From NCBI RefSeq assembly GCF_001042985.1, contig NZ_JYKY01000011.1, positions 87,731-151,730 on the forward strand: DNA of 64,000 nucleotides, written 5' to 3'. Source of the stretch: Pseudomonas lundensis (GTDB taxonomy: Bacteria; Pseudomonadota; Gammaproteobacteria; Pseudomonadales; Pseudomonadaceae). The position numbers and the translations under genes were made by a program. Below the pieces are notes generated by a model. The model ran no database searches, was not told the DNA's origin, and was given only the letters and a program-made list of their open reading frames with translations. Below are positions 9,725-19,615 of the stretch, piece by piece. Each line of letters starts with the position of its first letter. Position 1 is the first letter of the stretch.

Positions 9725-10204
9725 ATGGGTATTGCTGCCAGGGAGTTGAGACTTTACGTAATCCGCCCGACGCTTCTGTATTTAGGCATGAACAATCCTG
9801 ATGCAGAGGCGTTGTTGCTGGGCATTGCTGCAAGTCAGTCAAATCTGGGCTCAGCACTCCACGACCGACGCGGACATGGTCTTTACAGTATTCGCGAACC
9901 TCGACACGCCGCACTGTGGGATGACTACCTCGCCCATGACCCGGATCTGGCAAGCCTTGTAAGGGGGCTCGCCAGCCAGCACGCGTTTTTATGCAGCCCT
10001 CATCTGGAGCTAACTGTAAATTTGCGTTACGCCACGGCAATTGCGTGGATGTTGATTGAAGAGCAAAAAGCCATCATCCCGAAAACTAACGATGTCGTGG
10101 GCATGGCCAAAGTTTGGCGCCAAGTCTTTGAGCCACAAGGACGTTTACGTGACTTCGCTCAGGCTTGGCGCATCTGCGTTACACCTCTCAACCAGGTGGC
10201 CTAA
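9725..10204 (+). CDS. Phage-like protein with lysozyme-fold features
   Basis: 159 residues from the ATG preceded by CGAGG; the frame opens further upstream but has no better start. GIAASQSNLG followed by RGHGLYSIREPRHAALWDDY resembles the segment of lysozyme/transglycosylase-like phage proteins, where AAQES and GLWQ motifs are usual; here the expected catalytic Glu appears to be Gln. No other phage gene is nearby, so it is a solitary, perhaps domesticated or relic, gene. Function unassigned. Confidence 0.6.
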   Translation: MGIAARELRLYVIRPTLLYLGMNNPDAEALLLGIAASQSNLGSALHDRRGHGLYSIREPRHAALWDDYLAHDPDLASLVRGLASQHAFLCSPHLELTVNLRYATAIAWMLIEEQKAIIPKTNDVVGMAKVWRQVFEPQGRLRDFAQAWRICVTPLNQVA

Positions 10205-10351
10205 GATTTTCAACCACCTCAACAATCAGAAAAAGATCCAAAACCGGTAGGATTGTCCTACAAAACATCGCTATCTCCTGCGATTTGGCCTATAGCGCTT
10301 AAACAAAAATGTTGGTAGCTTTCCTCCCGGTGATCAAAAGGAGTTCTAATA

Positions 10352-11632
10352 ATGAAAAAAGTAATGCTCAAGACCACACTTAGCCTCGCCGTCACTTTGG
10401 CTTCCAGCCAGATTTTCGCCAGTGGCTTCGCCCTCAACGAACAAAGCGTTAGCGGTATGGGGACCGGTTTCGCAGGTCGTTCGTCTCAAGCTGATGATGC
10501 AAGTACCGTATTTGGTAACCCTGCCGGTATGTCCCGCCTACAAGGTCAACAAGTGACCGGTGGCGTTGCAGTCATTGACGCTAAAACCGATATCAAAGAT
10601 GCAAGGGGCAACGCCAAAGGCACCAACAAAGGTGACATGGTCCCATTCACCGGCGTGCCAATGGGTTTTTATACCAACAGAATCAATGATCAATGGGCTG
10701 TAGGCTTCGGTGTTTATGCACCTTTTGGCCTCGCCACTGAATACGAAAAAAGTTTCCAGGGTCGCGCATTCGGCAGCACCAGCGACGTTGCTGTTGTCAC
10801 CTTCCAGCCGACCGTCAGCTATGCGTTCAACGACAAGGTATCGATCGGTTTTGGTCCAACCATCAACCGTATTGTTGGCAAGCTGGAGTCCGATCTTGCA
10901 CTGGTGCCCGGAACACCGGAAGCCCACGTGAAGATCAAAGGTGATGACACCGCTTTGGGCTTCAACGCTGGTATTTTGGTACAAGCCACTGACACTACCC
11001 GCGTTGGCCTGACCTACCACTCAAAAGTCAGCTACAAGCTCAAGGGCCACACTGATGTGGAAGCTGGTCCAGGCACTCCGCCCCAATTGCTGAAAAGCAA
11101 TCGCTATGACGCTTCGCTGTCGATCGACACCCCCGAATCCTGGGACCTGTCCGTCACACAAGATATCTCTGATGCCTGGAAAGTCTACGCGGGTTCTACC
11201 TGGACTCGCTGGAGCCGCCTGAAGGACATTACCGTCAAGAACGAAGGCGTTACTGTAGCTAACGCAGGCCCAGGGGGCGCACAGGCCTTCACCACCATCA
11301 AAGAAGAACAAAACTGGCATGACACCTGGGCTTACGCCATCGGTACCTCATACCAATTGAACAAACAGTGGATACTGCGCACCGGTCTAACATGGGATCA
11401 ATCGCCTACCAACAATACTAACCGCTCGCCACGTATTCCTACCGGCGACCGGACCATCTTCAGCATGGGTGCTGGTTATGCTGTGACTGACGATCTGACT
11501 ATCGACGTGGCGTACTCTTACCTGAAAGAAGAGGCAGTCAAAGTGAACGATGCCAAAGGCATCAACCGTTACAGCGCCAAGTATGAAAACAGCGCGAACG
11601 GCTTCGCAGTGGGTGCAACCTACAAGTTCTAA
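10352..11632 (+). CDS. OmpP1/FadL family outer membrane transporter
   Basis: 426 residues. A signal peptide MKKVMLKTTLSLAVTLASSQ ending near FASG gives a mature N-terminus GFALNEQSVSGMG, the hallmark plug start of FadL/TodX porins, with NPAGMSRL soon after. The C-terminal strand ends in YKF, as expected for a beta barrel recognised by the Bam machine. It imports long-chain fatty acids or other hydrophobic compounds. Ribosome site AAAGGAG precedes the ATG. It is a single-gene unit closed by the terminator at 11667. Confidence 0.92.
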   Translation: MKKVMLKTTLSLAVTLASSQIFASGFALNEQSVSGMGTGFAGRSSQADDASTVFGNPAGMSRLQGQQVTGGVAVIDAKTDIKDARGNAKGTNKGDMVPFTGVPMGFYTNRINDQWAVGFGVYAPFGLATEYEKSFQGRAFGSTSDVAVVTFQPTVSYAFNDKVSIGFGPTINRIVGKLESDLALVPGTPEAHVKIKGDDTALGFNAGILVQATDTTRVGLTYHSKVSYKLKGHTDVEAGPGTPPQLLKSNRYDASLSIDTPESWDLSVTQDISDAWKVYAGSTWTRWSRLKDITVKNEGVTVANAGPGGAQAFTTIKEEQNWHDTWAYAIGTSYQLNKQWILRTGLTWDQSPTNNTNRSPRIPTGDRTIFSMGAGYAVTDDLTIDVAYSYLKEEAVKVNDAKGINRYSAKYENSANGFAVGATYKF

Positions 11633-11666
11633 TTCGCGACGAACCTCAGGGTTTATCTGCTGAATT

Positions 11667-11705
11667 AAAAAATCCCCGCCTCGGTGACGAGCGCGGGGAT
11701 TTTTA
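11667..11705. terminator. Bidirectional terminator
   Basis: AATCCCCGC/GCGGGGATT stem flanked by an A-run on the left and a T-run on the right, placed between the convergent fadL-like and glutathione peroxidase genes. Confidence 0.9.
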
Positions 11706-11716
11706 TTGACCGTCAA

Positions 11717-12271
11717 TCAGGGTTTTGAAGCGATCGCCTTTTCGATCGCCTCAATCAGCTCCGGGCTGTCAGGTTTGGTCAGGCTGGAAAAGTTGGCAAT
11801 CACATTGCCCTGACGGTCCACCACGTACTTATAAAAATTCCACTTCGGCGCACTGCTTTGCTCAGCCAGCACTTTGAACAGATGAACCGCGTCGGCCCCG
11901 CGAACCTTTTGCGGGTTGGTCATGGTGAACGTCACGCCGTAGTTCACGTAACACACCTTCGCGGTCTCTTCGCCATCCTTGGCCTCTTGTTTGAAGTCAT
12001 CCGATGGCACGCCGATCAGCTCAAGCCCCTGATCCTTGTAACGTTGATTCAACGCTTCAAGCCCTTTAAATTGAGGCGCGAACCCGCAAAAACTCGCGGT
12101 ATTGACAATCACCAGCGGTTTTCCGGCAAAACGCTGGCACAAGTCGATGGACTCTTTTGAGCGCAACTTGGGCAGCGAACCTTCCAGCAGCGGCGGGCAT
12201 TGAGCCGCCCAAACAGGTCCAGCACACGCCAACAACAGTACGGGCATCGCCATCCAGCGCTTGAGCATCAT
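11717..12271 (-). CDS. Periplasmic glutathione peroxidase-like protein
   Basis: 184 residues with a signal peptide ([17 protein letters not shown]). The thioredoxin-fold peroxidase motif is [10 protein letters not shown] with peroxidatic Cys62, and a KWNFYKY motif carries the catalytic Trp and Asn. The usual NQF segment is replaced by DDF (VPSDDFKQE), so the Gln of the classical tetrad is missing. It probably reduces peroxides in the periplasm using thioredoxin-type donors. Start codons are tandem ATGs after AAAGGACACCG. Confidence 0.87.
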   Translation of the reverse strand: MMLKRWMAMPVLLLACAGPVWAAQCPPLLEGSLPKLRSKESIDLCQRFAGKPLVIVNTASFCGFAPQFKGLEALNQRYKDQGLELIGVPSDDFKQEAKDGEETAKVCYVNYGVTFTMTNPQKVRGADAVHLFKVLAEQSSAPKWNFYKYVVDRQGNVIANFSSLTKPDSPELIEAIEKAIASKP

Positions 12272-12323
12272 CGGTGTCCTTTTAAAAAATGCAGACCCTG
12301 AACTTACGCGCCAAGGCCATCAA

Positions 12324-12446
12324 CTAGCAAGTCGCCATACCCAGTTGCAGCAAGGCCAGTCCACTCTGATGCCAACCCCACCACGCCAGCGCAATAAGGG
12401 CCAGTCCGGCCCCCACGCCGCCCAACCAGATCAAGGTCGAATTCAC
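12324..12446 (-). CDS. 40-residue membrane protein coupled to MFS gene
   Basis: GTG start overlapping the stop of the MFS gene (GTGA), preceded by AGGAGGG inside that gene's end. It encodes 40 residues: one hydrophobic helix (LGGVGAGLALIALAWWGW) and a short tail ending MATC. The strong site and 4-bp overlap point to translational coupling, as for small partner subunits of transporters. The role is unknown. Confidence 0.6.
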   Translation of the reverse strand: MNSTLIWLGGVGAGLALIALAWWGWHQSGLALLQLGMATC

Positions 12447-13651
12447 AACGCACCCTCCTGCAACTGCAAGCGCGCAACAGGCCGCTCGCGTACCGGCACG
12501 TTAAGGGCAGCCGCTAACAGGCTCAAGCCAATCGAAACGTGCCAAATCAGGTCATAGCTACCGGTTTTATCGTAGACCACGCCACCGAGCCATCCACCCA
12601 GAAAGGCCCCCAATTGGTGGAACAGAAAGACGATACCGCCCAGCATCGACAGGTTACGCACACCAAACAGCGTCGCCACCGTTCCGTTGGTCAGAGGCAC
12701 TGTCGAGAGCCACAAGAAACCCATGGCCATGCCGAACACGTAGGCGCTGAACGTCGTGACCGGCGCCCACAAGAACAGCGCGATGACCACCGCCCGCGCC
12801 AGATAGAGGCCGGTCAACAGGCGCGGTTTGGACATCCGCCCGCCCAGCCATCCCGCCGTGTAGGTGCCAAAGATATTGAACAACCCGATCAGCGCCAGCA
12901 CCGACGTACCGACCGTCGCCGGCAGATGCTGATCCACCAGGTAGGCCGGCAAATGAATGCCGATAAAGACCACCTGAAAACCGCAGACAAAAAAACCAAA
13001 GGCCAATAGCCAGAACCCGGAGTGGCTGCACGCCTCTTGCAACGCTTGCTTGAGAGTCTGTTCGCCGCCCAGCGCTGGCATGGGCCGATCCTTGAGCATG
13101 CTCACCAGCGGGACGATTAGCGCGACCAACAGGCCCAACACCAACAAGGCGCTTGACCAACCGAGCCAACCGATCAGCCCCAGCGTGCCCGGCAGCATGG
13201 CGAACTGCCCGAAGGAACCTGCTGCGCTGGCGATCCCCATGCCCAGGCTGCGCTTTTCGGGCGGCAAGGCACGCCCTACAACACCGAGAATCACTGAAAA
13301 CGAAGTGCCCGACAGGCCAACCCCGATCAGCAGCCCTGCGCTCAACGACAGCGACAGCGGCGAATCGGACATCCCCATCATGACCAGGCCCACCGCGTAC
13401 AACACGCCGCCGACGATCACCACCCGGGCCGCGCCAAAGCGGTCTGCCAGCGCCCCGGTAAAGGGCTGCGCCAGCCCCCACATCAAGTTTTGTAGGGCGA
13501 TAGCAAAAGCAAACACTTCGCGCCCCCAGCCGAACTGCGCACTCATGGGCGGCAGAAACAACCCGAAACCATGCCTCACCCCCAAGGACAGCGCCAAGAT
13601 CAGCGCACTGCCCAACAAGACCCAACCGCTGTTACGCCACACCGTTGTCAT
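12443..13651 (-). CDS. MFS transporter
   Basis: 402 residues with twelve predicted membrane helices. Major facilitator features include LADRFGAARV after helix 2 and the VRHGFGLFLPPM N-terminal helix of OFA/monocarboxylate-type carriers. The start at 13651 is preceded by CGGAGAATAACA; the frame continues to 13726 but that extension is hydrophilic and lacks a site. It lies 52 bp downstream of the MarR gene on the same strand, suggesting a regulator-exporter pair. Substrate unknown. Confidence 0.87.
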   Translation of the reverse strand: MTTVWRNSGWVLLGSALILALSLGVRHGFGLFLPPMSAQFGWGREVFAFAIALQNLMWGLAQPFTGALADRFGAARVVIVGGVLYAVGLVMMGMSDSPLSLSLSAGLLIGVGLSGTSFSVILGVVGRALPPEKRSLGMGIASAAGSFGQFAMLPGTLGLIGWLGWSSALLVLGLLVALIVPLVSMLKDRPMPALGGEQTLKQALQEACSHSGFWLLAFGFFVCGFQVVFIGIHLPAYLVDQHLPATVGTSVLALIGLFNIFGTYTAGWLGGRMSKPRLLTGLYLARAVVIALFLWAPVTTFSAYVFGMAMGFLWLSTVPLTNGTVATLFGVRNLSMLGGIVFLFHQLGAFLGGWLGGVVYDKTGSYDLIWHVSIGLSLLAAALNVPVRERPVARLQLQEGAL

Positions 13652-13703
13652 TGTTATTCTCCGGGAGCGGGTAAAAACCCTTTTGTAGAGACGCGGCCGA
13701 CGC

Positions 13704-14117
13704 TCAGTCAGGTCCTGCCAGTTCATTCAACAGTTCTAAAAGTTGGGCACGTCGTGCCTCACCCAACCGGTCCATCAAGCGTTGCTGGGCCTTCTCCCAG
13801 GCGGGCAAGGCTGCCGCAAGACGCTCGTTACCCGCCTCGGTCAGGCACACCAGACGGTTACGCTGATCAGCGCCTTCCGACAGTTTCACCAGCCCCATGC
13901 CCTCAAGCACCCGCAAATTGCGGCCCAGCGTGCTGCGGTCCAGCCCCATCGCTTCAGCGAGGCTGGAGATGCTCGGCCGATCGAGACGCTTGAGATTGCT
14001 GAGCAGCGAATACTGGGCAACGTTGATGCCGAAGCCATCCAGGGCGCCGTCGTAATGCCTGCTGACGCCACGGGCGGCGCGCCGCAGGTTGGTGCATAAA
14101 CACTGGGTCGGTAACAT
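13704..14117 (-). CDS. MarR family transcriptional regulator
   Basis: 137 residues from MLPTQCLCTNLRRAARGVSR. The winged helix holds SISSLAEAMGLDRSTLGRNL (recognition helix) and a wing around EGADQRNRL. The N-terminal Cys residues of CLCTN could be redox-sensitive, but that is speculation. It probably controls itself and the MFS gene downstream; a GTATATAC palindrome lies just 5' of the start. The frame runs upstream to 14198 without a good start. Confidence 0.87.
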   Translation of the reverse strand: MLPTQCLCTNLRRAARGVSRHYDGALDGFGINVAQYSLLSNLKRLDRPSISSLAEAMGLDRSTLGRNLRVLEGMGLVKLSEGADQRNRLVCLTEAGNERLAAALPAWEKAQQRLMDRLGEARRAQLLELLNELAGPD

Positions 14118-14240
14118 TTTGTATGTATATACCCGTAATAAAAGAGTGACAAGAATAAAACCGTAGCGGCTGCCAACGCCTGAGCTGATTTGAAGCACAC
14201 AGTGGCTGACCCCATTGCTCGGGCCCGCTCAACACGAGGG

Positions 14241-14978
14241 CTAGCCGATCAGGGCCAGCCCCACCAACACCCCCACCTCAAGCAACTCCAGCAGCGCGCC
14301 AGCGGTATCGCCGGTGGTGCCGCCCAATCGACGCATCATGATTCGGCGCAACCAGGCAAACCCGATGACGCCCAACACCAGCGACCACACGCCACCCATG
14401 CCCGCCACCAGTACACATCCCAGCCCACTGAAACCCAACACCCACCAGCCTGCGGTGCGCGGCACATGATCGGCCAGCGCCTGCCCCAGCCCTCCTGCAC
14501 GCACATAAGGTGTGGTCAGAAAAACAGCCAGCAACGCACTGCGCCCGATCAGCGGCACGATCAACAACGCCGCGAACTGTTGCTGCTCGATCACCGCCAA
14601 CAAGGCACAGAACTTGAGCAGCAGCACCAGCACTAACACCACCACGGCAATCGGCCCACTGCGCGGGTCTTTCATGATGGTCAGCGTGCGCTCGCGATCA
14701 CCAAACCCGCCCAGCCACGCATCAGCGCTGTCCGCCAGGCCGTCCAGGTGCAACCCGCCACTGAACAGCACCCACACCGTTAGCAGCAAAGCGGCATGCA
14801 GCATAAGCGGCGCACCCGACAACACCGCGGTGGCGCCGTACAAAACTACGCCCAACACCAGGCCCACCAGCGGGTAATACAGCAGCGAACGGCCTGTTTC
14901 CCCCGGCGACGGCATGCCGGGTAACCGCACCGGCAAACTGCTCAGAAATTGCAGGGCAATCCAGAACGGTCCCTTCAC
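14241..14978 (-). CDS. cobS: Adenosylcobinamide-GDP ribazoletransferase
   Basis: 245 residues (CobV in P. denitrificans naming). It joins adenosylcobinamide-GDP to alpha-ribazole, the last assembly step of cobalamin, at the inner membrane. FLSSLPVRLPG and GGLHLDGLADSADAWLGG are family signatures, the latter with the metal-binding Asp residues, followed by several hydrophobic helices. The GTG start overlaps the cobC stop (GTGA). It is the last gene of the cobalamin operon. Confidence 0.93.
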   Translation of the reverse strand: MKGPFWIALQFLSSLPVRLPGMPSPGETGRSLLYYPLVGLVLGVVLYGATAVLSGAPLMLHAALLLTVWVLFSGGLHLDGLADSADAWLGGFGDRERTLTIMKDPRSGPIAVVVLVLVLLLKFCALLAVIEQQQFAALLIVPLIGRSALLAVFLTTPYVRAGGLGQALADHVPRTAGWWVLGFSGLGCVLVAGMGGVWSLVLGVIGFAWLRRIMMRRLGGTTGDTAGALLELLEVGVLVGLALIG

Positions 14979-15553
14979 GCACTCACCTCCCGCAACTCAC
15001 CCTCAGCGCTGACCTGCACGTGCAACAAGGCGCCGTGGGGCACCGCGACGCTCAGCAGCTGTTCACGGGGCAAGCCGCGCGCCTGTGCCAATAACCGTTT
15101 GATCACACCGCCGTGGCAAACCACCAGCACTTTTTGACCCGCGTAACGCTGTTGCAGGCGCAAAACCGCCGCTAACACGCGTTCGGCAAAGTCCAGTACC
15201 GGCTCCCCTTCGGGCGGCGTAAAGGCATAGGGGTCAGACCAGAACAAGCCCAAAGCCTCGGCATCGGTTTGCATCAAGGCCGCCGCGCTTTGCCCTTCCC
15301 ACACGCCGAAGTGCAGCTCTTGCAAATCCGCGTCGAGGGTCAACGGCACCTCCAGCGACGCAGCCAGCGCTTGCGCAAACAGGCGGCAGCGCTGCAAGGG
15401 CGAGCTGACAATCCGGTCCCACGGCCCCTGCCCCTCAACCGCCTCGTGCATTTGCGCCCAGCCCAGTTCAGTCAGTGCATCGTCCAGACTGCCGCGCAAG
15501 CCGCCGCCCAGTTCGGTTTCGCCGTGGCGCAGCAGGTCCAGGCGCACACTCAT
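14975..15553 (-). CDS. cobC: Alpha-ribazole phosphatase / histidine phosphatase
   Basis: 192 residues of the phosphoglycerate-mutase-like superfamily. The catalytic motif LLRHGE is at residues 7-12, with SSPLQRCR and a second His in VVCHGGV. Its place between cobT and cobS supports removal of the phosphate from alpha-ribazole phosphate. It overlaps both neighbours by 4 bp. Confidence 0.88.
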   Translation of the reverse strand: MSVRLDLLRHGETELGGGLRGSLDDALTELGWAQMHEAVEGQGPWDRIVSSPLQRCRLFAQALAASLEVPLTLDADLQELHFGVWEGQSAAALMQTDAEALGLFWSDPYAFTPPEGEPVLDFAERVLAAVLRLQQRYAGQKVLVVCHGGVIKRLLAQARGLPREQLLSVAVPHGALLHVQVSAEGELREVSA

Positions 15554-16605
15554 GCCGGACGATCCGCCACGGCCGCTTCGGCAAACGTTGCCATTTGCCC
15601 GTGCAGGTCGCAGGCCAGGCGCAGCAACGGCACGGCCAGCGCCGCCCCGCTGCCTTCGCCCAGTCGCAGGCCGAGGTCAAGCAAGGGCGCGGCCTCGAGG
15701 CTTTCGAGCACATGGCGGTGCCCGTGTTCGGCACCCCGATGGCTGAACACCAGCCATGGACGGCACTCGGGGTTCAACCGCACCGCGACCATCGCCGCGA
15801 CCGTGCAGATAAAGCCATCCACCAACGCCGCCATGCCCTCTTGAGCACAGGCCACATACGCACCCGCCAGCGCGGCAATCTCAAAACCACCCAGTCGGAA
15901 TAACGTTTGCAACGGGTCGTCCAGCAGGCCCGCATGGAAGTCCAGCGCTTGCTCAATCACCCGCGCTTTATGGCTGACGCCCGCTGCGTCCAGGCCAGTG
16001 CCGGGGCCGGTCAGCAAGGCCGCAGGGCATTCAAGCAACGCGCTGGCCACGGCACTGGCCGACGCCGTGTTACCGATGCCCATTTCACCACCAATGAACA
16101 GCTCGCTGCCCTGTTCGCGAGCGCGCAAGACACTGTCGCGCCCTGCTTGCAACGCCTTCAAACCTTGGGCATCCGTCATGGCCGGGCCTGTGGCGAAGTT
16201 CGCCGTGCCGGCGCCCAGTTGCAGGTGACGAACACCCGCCAGATTGAGCATCGGCGTGACCGTGCCCAGGTCCACCACATCCAGTTGCGCGCCCAGTTGC
16301 CGGGCAAGCACGCTGATGGCTGCGCCGCCACTGACAAAGTTGTGCAGCATTTGACCGGTAACGGCTTGCGGATAAGCCGAAACACCTTCGGCGACCACGC
16401 CATGATCCCCGGCGAAGAGGGCAATCCATAATTGATCGACACGCGGCTTGACCCGCCCTTGCAACCCGGCCAGTTGAATCGCCAGTGTTTCGAGCTGCCC
16501 CAGCGAACCTGCGGGCTTGGTCAGTTGCTGTTGACGCTCGGCCGCAGCCTTTTGCGCGTCACGGTCCGGGGATTTACACGGACGCAGCCACCACGGCGTA
16601 TTCAT
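15550..16605 (-). CDS. cobT: Nicotinate-nucleotide--dimethylbenzimidazole phosphoribosyltransferase
   Basis: 351 residues from [17 protein letters not shown] (CobU in P. denitrificans naming). It makes alpha-ribazole 5'-phosphate from dimethylbenzimidazole. Signatures include [33 protein letters not shown] and the HRGAEHGH C-terminal motif. The start is chosen because its ATG overlaps the cobU stop by 4 bp and follows AAAGGAAC; a longer frame extends to 16692. The DMB ring is supplied by BluB in the same operon. Confidence 0.93.
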   Translation of the reverse strand: MNTPWWLRPCKSPDRDAQKAAAERQQQLTKPAGSLGQLETLAIQLAGLQGRVKPRVDQLWIALFAGDHGVVAEGVSAYPQAVTGQMLHNFVSGGAAISVLARQLGAQLDVVDLGTVTPMLNLAGVRHLQLGAGTANFATGPAMTDAQGLKALQAGRDSVLRAREQGSELFIGGEMGIGNTASASAVASALLECPAALLTGPGTGLDAAGVSHKARVIEQALDFHAGLLDDPLQTLFRLGGFEIAALAGAYVACAQEGMAALVDGFICTVAAMVAVRLNPECRPWLVFSHRGAEHGHRHVLESLEAAPLLDLGLRLGEGSGAALAVPLLRLACDLHGQMATFAEAAVADRPA

Positions 16606-17129
16606 AAGACAGTTCCTTTCAACGTCAGGGGCAGGCCTGCCACGGTCAACACAACACGCTGACAGCACTCGGCCAAGGCTTGATGCAGCCAACCGGCTTC
16701 ATCGACATAGCGGCGAGTCAATTCGCCCAGCGGCACGACACCCATCCCGGTTTCGTTGCTGACAAACAGAATTTCACCCGGCAACCCTGCCAGGCACGCC
16801 AACAGGGCGTCGCGTTCAGCCGTCAGGCGTTGCGCGTCGTCCAGCATCAACAGGTTGGTCATCCACAGCGTCAGGCAGTCCACCAGCAGGCAGGTATCGG
16901 CGCGGGCGTTTTCGCGCAGCACGCGGGCCAGCGCCAACGGCTCTTCAATCAGCCCCCATTGCGCAGGCCGACGCTCGCGATGATGCCGTACCCGCTCGCT
17001 CATCTCGCCGTCCTGCGGCTGGCTGGTTGCAATGTACGTCACTGTGTAACCGGACTCGGCTGCCAGCTTTTCGGCCAGACGGCTTTTACCCGAGCGGGCA
17101 CCGCCCAAAATCAGTTGCAGCATGTTCAT
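16602..17129 (-). CDS. cobU: Adenosylcobinamide kinase / phosphate guanylyltransferase
   Basis: 175 residues (CobP in older naming). P-loop GGARSGKS at residues 9-16, and the conserved [10 protein letters not shown] carrying the guanylylated His. [11 protein letters not shown] is also diagnostic. It phosphorylates adenosylcobinamide and adds GMP. It lies 42 bp downstream of cobQ and overlaps cobT by 4 bp. Confidence 0.93.
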   Translation of the reverse strand: MNMLQLILGGARSGKSRLAEKLAAESGYTVTYIATSQPQDGEMSERVRHHRERRPAQWGLIEEPLALARVLRENARADTCLLVDCLTLWMTNLLMLDDAQRLTAERDALLACLAGLPGEILFVSNETGMGVVPLGELTRRYVDEAGWLHQALAECCQRVVLTVAGLPLTLKGTVL

Positions 17130-17171
17130 GCACCTCTCAAGACAAAACAGCCCGTGGCATCGATCACACCG

Positions 17172-18626
17172 CTATTGCAGCCCACACAGTTGCCGCAGAC
17201 GAGCCGTGTCCAAATGGTTTTCCACCAGATCGGCCAAGCGCTCAATGTCCCGCTCGCGCAGCGCGTGGTAGTCCACTGCCTGAACGCTAGGCAACCCGGC
17301 CCAGCGCAACAGGGCGCTGCAGGCTGCCGGCGACTCGAACAGACCATGCAGGTAAGTCCCGATAATCTGCCCGTCGGCGCTGCAAGCACCCTCGCAACGG
17401 CCGTCTTCAAGCTGCACGGCAGGCCGCTCAAGGGCGCTGCCGCGGGTTACACCGGCGTGAATTTCATAACCGCTGACCTCGGCGTTTTCCAGCGCCAAGC
17501 GCCCGCGCACATTACGCAGTTGTTTTTCAGCCTCAAGCTGCGTGGTGAATGCCAGCAGGCCCAGCCCGTCACTGGAGCCCGGCGCGCCTTCCAGCCCCAG
17601 CGGGTCGTGGACCTGCTCGCCCAGCATCTGCAAGCCGCCGCAAATCCCCAACACCCGGCCGCCGTAGCGCAAATGCCGCTCAATGGCCGTGTCCCAGCCA
17701 TTGGCGCGCAGGTAGGCCAAGTCGCTGCGAACGCTTTTGGAGCCCGGCAGGATAATCAGGTCGGCGGGGGGAATCGGCTGACCCGGCCCTACAAATTGCA
17801 CATTCACCTGAGGGTGCAGGCGCAGCGGATCGAAATCGGTGTGGTTGCTGATGCGCGGCAGCACCGGCACCACGACGTTAAGCACCCGGTCGGCCTTGTT
17901 GATCTGGCGCTGGTCGATGCCGTCCTCAGCTTCCAGGTGCAGGTCCATGACATACGGGAGCACGCCGATCACCGGTTTGCCGGTCCGCTGCTCCAGCCAG
18001 TCGAGCCCCGGTTGCAGCAGGGCAATATCGCCACGAAAACGGTTGATGATAAAACCCTGAACCCGCGCCTGTTCGCTCTCGGACAGCAGTTCCAGAGTGC
18101 CGACCAAGTGCGCGAAGACGCCACCGCGATTGATGTCGGCAATCAGAATCACCGGGCAGTCCACGGCCTCGGCAAAGCCCATGTTGGCAATGTCGCCGGC
18201 GCGCAGGTTGATCTCGGCCGGAGACCCGGCTCCTTCGACCATCACCACCGGGTAGGCCGCGCTCAGGCGGTCATGGGAGGCCAGTACGGCCTGCATCGCG
18301 ATGGCTTTGTAATCGTGATAGGCCACGGCGTTCATGCTGGTCACGGCTCGCCCGTGAATGATCACTTGCGAGCCGGTGTCGCTGTTGGGCTTGAGCAACA
18401 CCGGGTTCATATCGGTGTGCGGCGCTAACCCGGCAGCCTGCGCCTGCACAGCCTGCGCGCGACCGATTTCGCCGCCCTCGGCCGTCACCGCGCTGTTGAG
18501 CGCCATGTTCTGCGGCTTGAACGGCACCACGCGCACGCCCTGACGGGTCAACCAGCGGCACAACGCTGTCACCAATGTACTTTTGCCCGCATCGGACGTG
18601 GTGCCTTGCACCATCAACGTGCTCAT
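17172..18626 (-). CDS. cobQ: Cobyric acid synthase
   Basis: 484 residues. The N-terminal dethiobiotin-synthetase-like ATPase domain carries [16 protein letters not shown] and [10 protein letters not shown]. The C-terminal class I glutamine amidotransferase domain has [12 protein letters not shown] with the nucleophilic Cys and GTYLHGLFE with the catalytic His. It amidates four side chains of adenosylcobyrinic acid diamide. Its start overlaps the cobD stop by 4 bp. Confidence 0.94.
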   Translation of the reverse strand: MSTLMVQGTTSDAGKSTLVTALCRWLTRQGVRVVPFKPQNMALNSAVTAEGGEIGRAQAVQAQAAGLAPHTDMNPVLLKPNSDTGSQVIIHGRAVTSMNAVAYHDYKAIAMQAVLASHDRLSAAYPVVMVEGAGSPAEINLRAGDIANMGFAEAVDCPVILIADINRGGVFAHLVGTLELLSESEQARVQGFIINRFRGDIALLQPGLDWLEQRTGKPVIGVLPYVMDLHLEAEDGIDQRQINKADRVLNVVVPVLPRISNHTDFDPLRLHPQVNVQFVGPGQPIPPADLIILPGSKSVRSDLAYLRANGWDTAIERHLRYGGRVLGICGGLQMLGEQVHDPLGLEGAPGSSDGLGLLAFTTQLEAEKQLRNVRGRLALENAEVSGYEIHAGVTRGSALERPAVQLEDGRCEGACSADGQIIGTYLHGLFESPAACSALLRWAGLPSVQAVDYHALRERDIERLADLVENHLDTARLRQLCGLQ

Positions 18627-19615
18627 GGGATTTCCTTGGTGTAAGCCTGCAATGCCTGCTCAAGCTTGAGCCAGTGCGCCTCATCGGCGGGAAGGCCGAC
18701 ACGCACGCTGCTGTTATGGGTAAACAGGCGCAGGAGAATGCCGCGCCGGGCCATGAAGTCGTACAGGTACTCGGCGTGCGGGGTCATCAGCCACTGAAAC
18801 AGCGCGCAGCCCCCCTGAGCGGGCAACCCGTACTGGCCGAGCATCGCCACCAGCCGCTGGCTGGCCTGTTCGCTGCGCTGGCGTTGCCGGGCGTGCGCCT
18901 CGGTGTCGAGCAGGCACGCCTGTCCCAACACCCGCGTCGGCCCGCTGACCGCCCACGGGCCGACTTGCTCAGCGAGCAACTTGAGCAGCTTGAGTTCCGC
19001 CAGTACAAAGCCCAGGCGCACACCCGCCAGCCCGAAAAACTTGCCGAACGAGCGCAGGACGATCAGGCCGGTGCGCTGGCTTTGCGGCGCCAGGCTCATC
19101 GTCGGCGTGTTGTCCATGAACGCTTCGTCGACCACCAGCCAGCCCCCGCGCTGCACCAGACGCGCATGCCAGTCCAGCAAGCGCTCGGGCGACAGGCTCA
19201 GGCCCGTCGGGTTGTTGGGATTGACCACCACCAGCACGTCCAGCTTATCGAGGTAGAAATCGACTTCCTGCTCCATGATTTCGCGCACGATGTGCCCGTT
19301 GCGGCGCCAGGCTTCGGCGTGTTCGGCATAGCACGGTGACAATACCCCGACCTTGCCACTGCGGCGCAGACGCGGCAGCAACTGGATGGCGCATTGCGAC
19401 CCCGGCACAGGTAGCACGTTCGGGGCGCCGTAATAGCTGCACGCGGCCTGTTCAAGGCCGTCATCGGTCTCGGGCAATCGGGCCCAGGCGCGCTCGGGTA
19501 TGTGCCCGATTGCAAAGGGCCAGGGCGCCAGACCGCTGGACAGGTCCAGCCAGTCAGCTTCGGCAATCCCGTAGCGCAGGGCGGCCTGACGCAAACGTCC
19601 ACCGTGCTCAAGCAT
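18623..19615 (-). CDS. cobD: Threonine-phosphate decarboxylase
   Basis: 330 residues of the class I/II aminotransferase fold (called cobC in pseudomonad literature). [10 protein letters not shown] and [18 protein letters not shown] hold the PLP-binding elements, the latter with the Schiff-base Lys. It makes aminopropanol phosphate for the nucleotide loop. I place the start at ATG 19615 because GGGAG lies 8 nt upstream; a GTG at 19633 would add six residues. It overlaps the end of cbiB by 8 bp. Confidence 0.92.
   Translation of the reverse strand: MLEHGGRLRQAALRYGIAEADWLDLSSGLAPWPFAIGHIPERAWARLPETDDGLEQAACSYYGAPNVLPVPGSQCAIQLLPRLRRSGKVGVLSPCYAEHAEAWRRNGHIVREIMEQEVDFYLDKLDVLVVVNPNNPTGLSLSPERLLDWHARLVQRGGWLVVDEAFMDNTPTMSLAPQSQRTGLIVLRSFGKFFGLAGVRLGFVLAELKLLKLLAEQVGPWAVSGPTRVLGQACLLDTEAHARQRQRSEQASQRLVAMLGQYGLPAQGGCALFQWLMTPHAEYLYDFMARRGILLRLFTHNSSVRVGLPADEAHWLKLEQALQAYTKEIP

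Noticed and set aside
16680..18428. 582-codon plus-strand frame opposite cobU/cobQ
   Set aside because: Shadow of well-identified cobalamin genes; no protein features.
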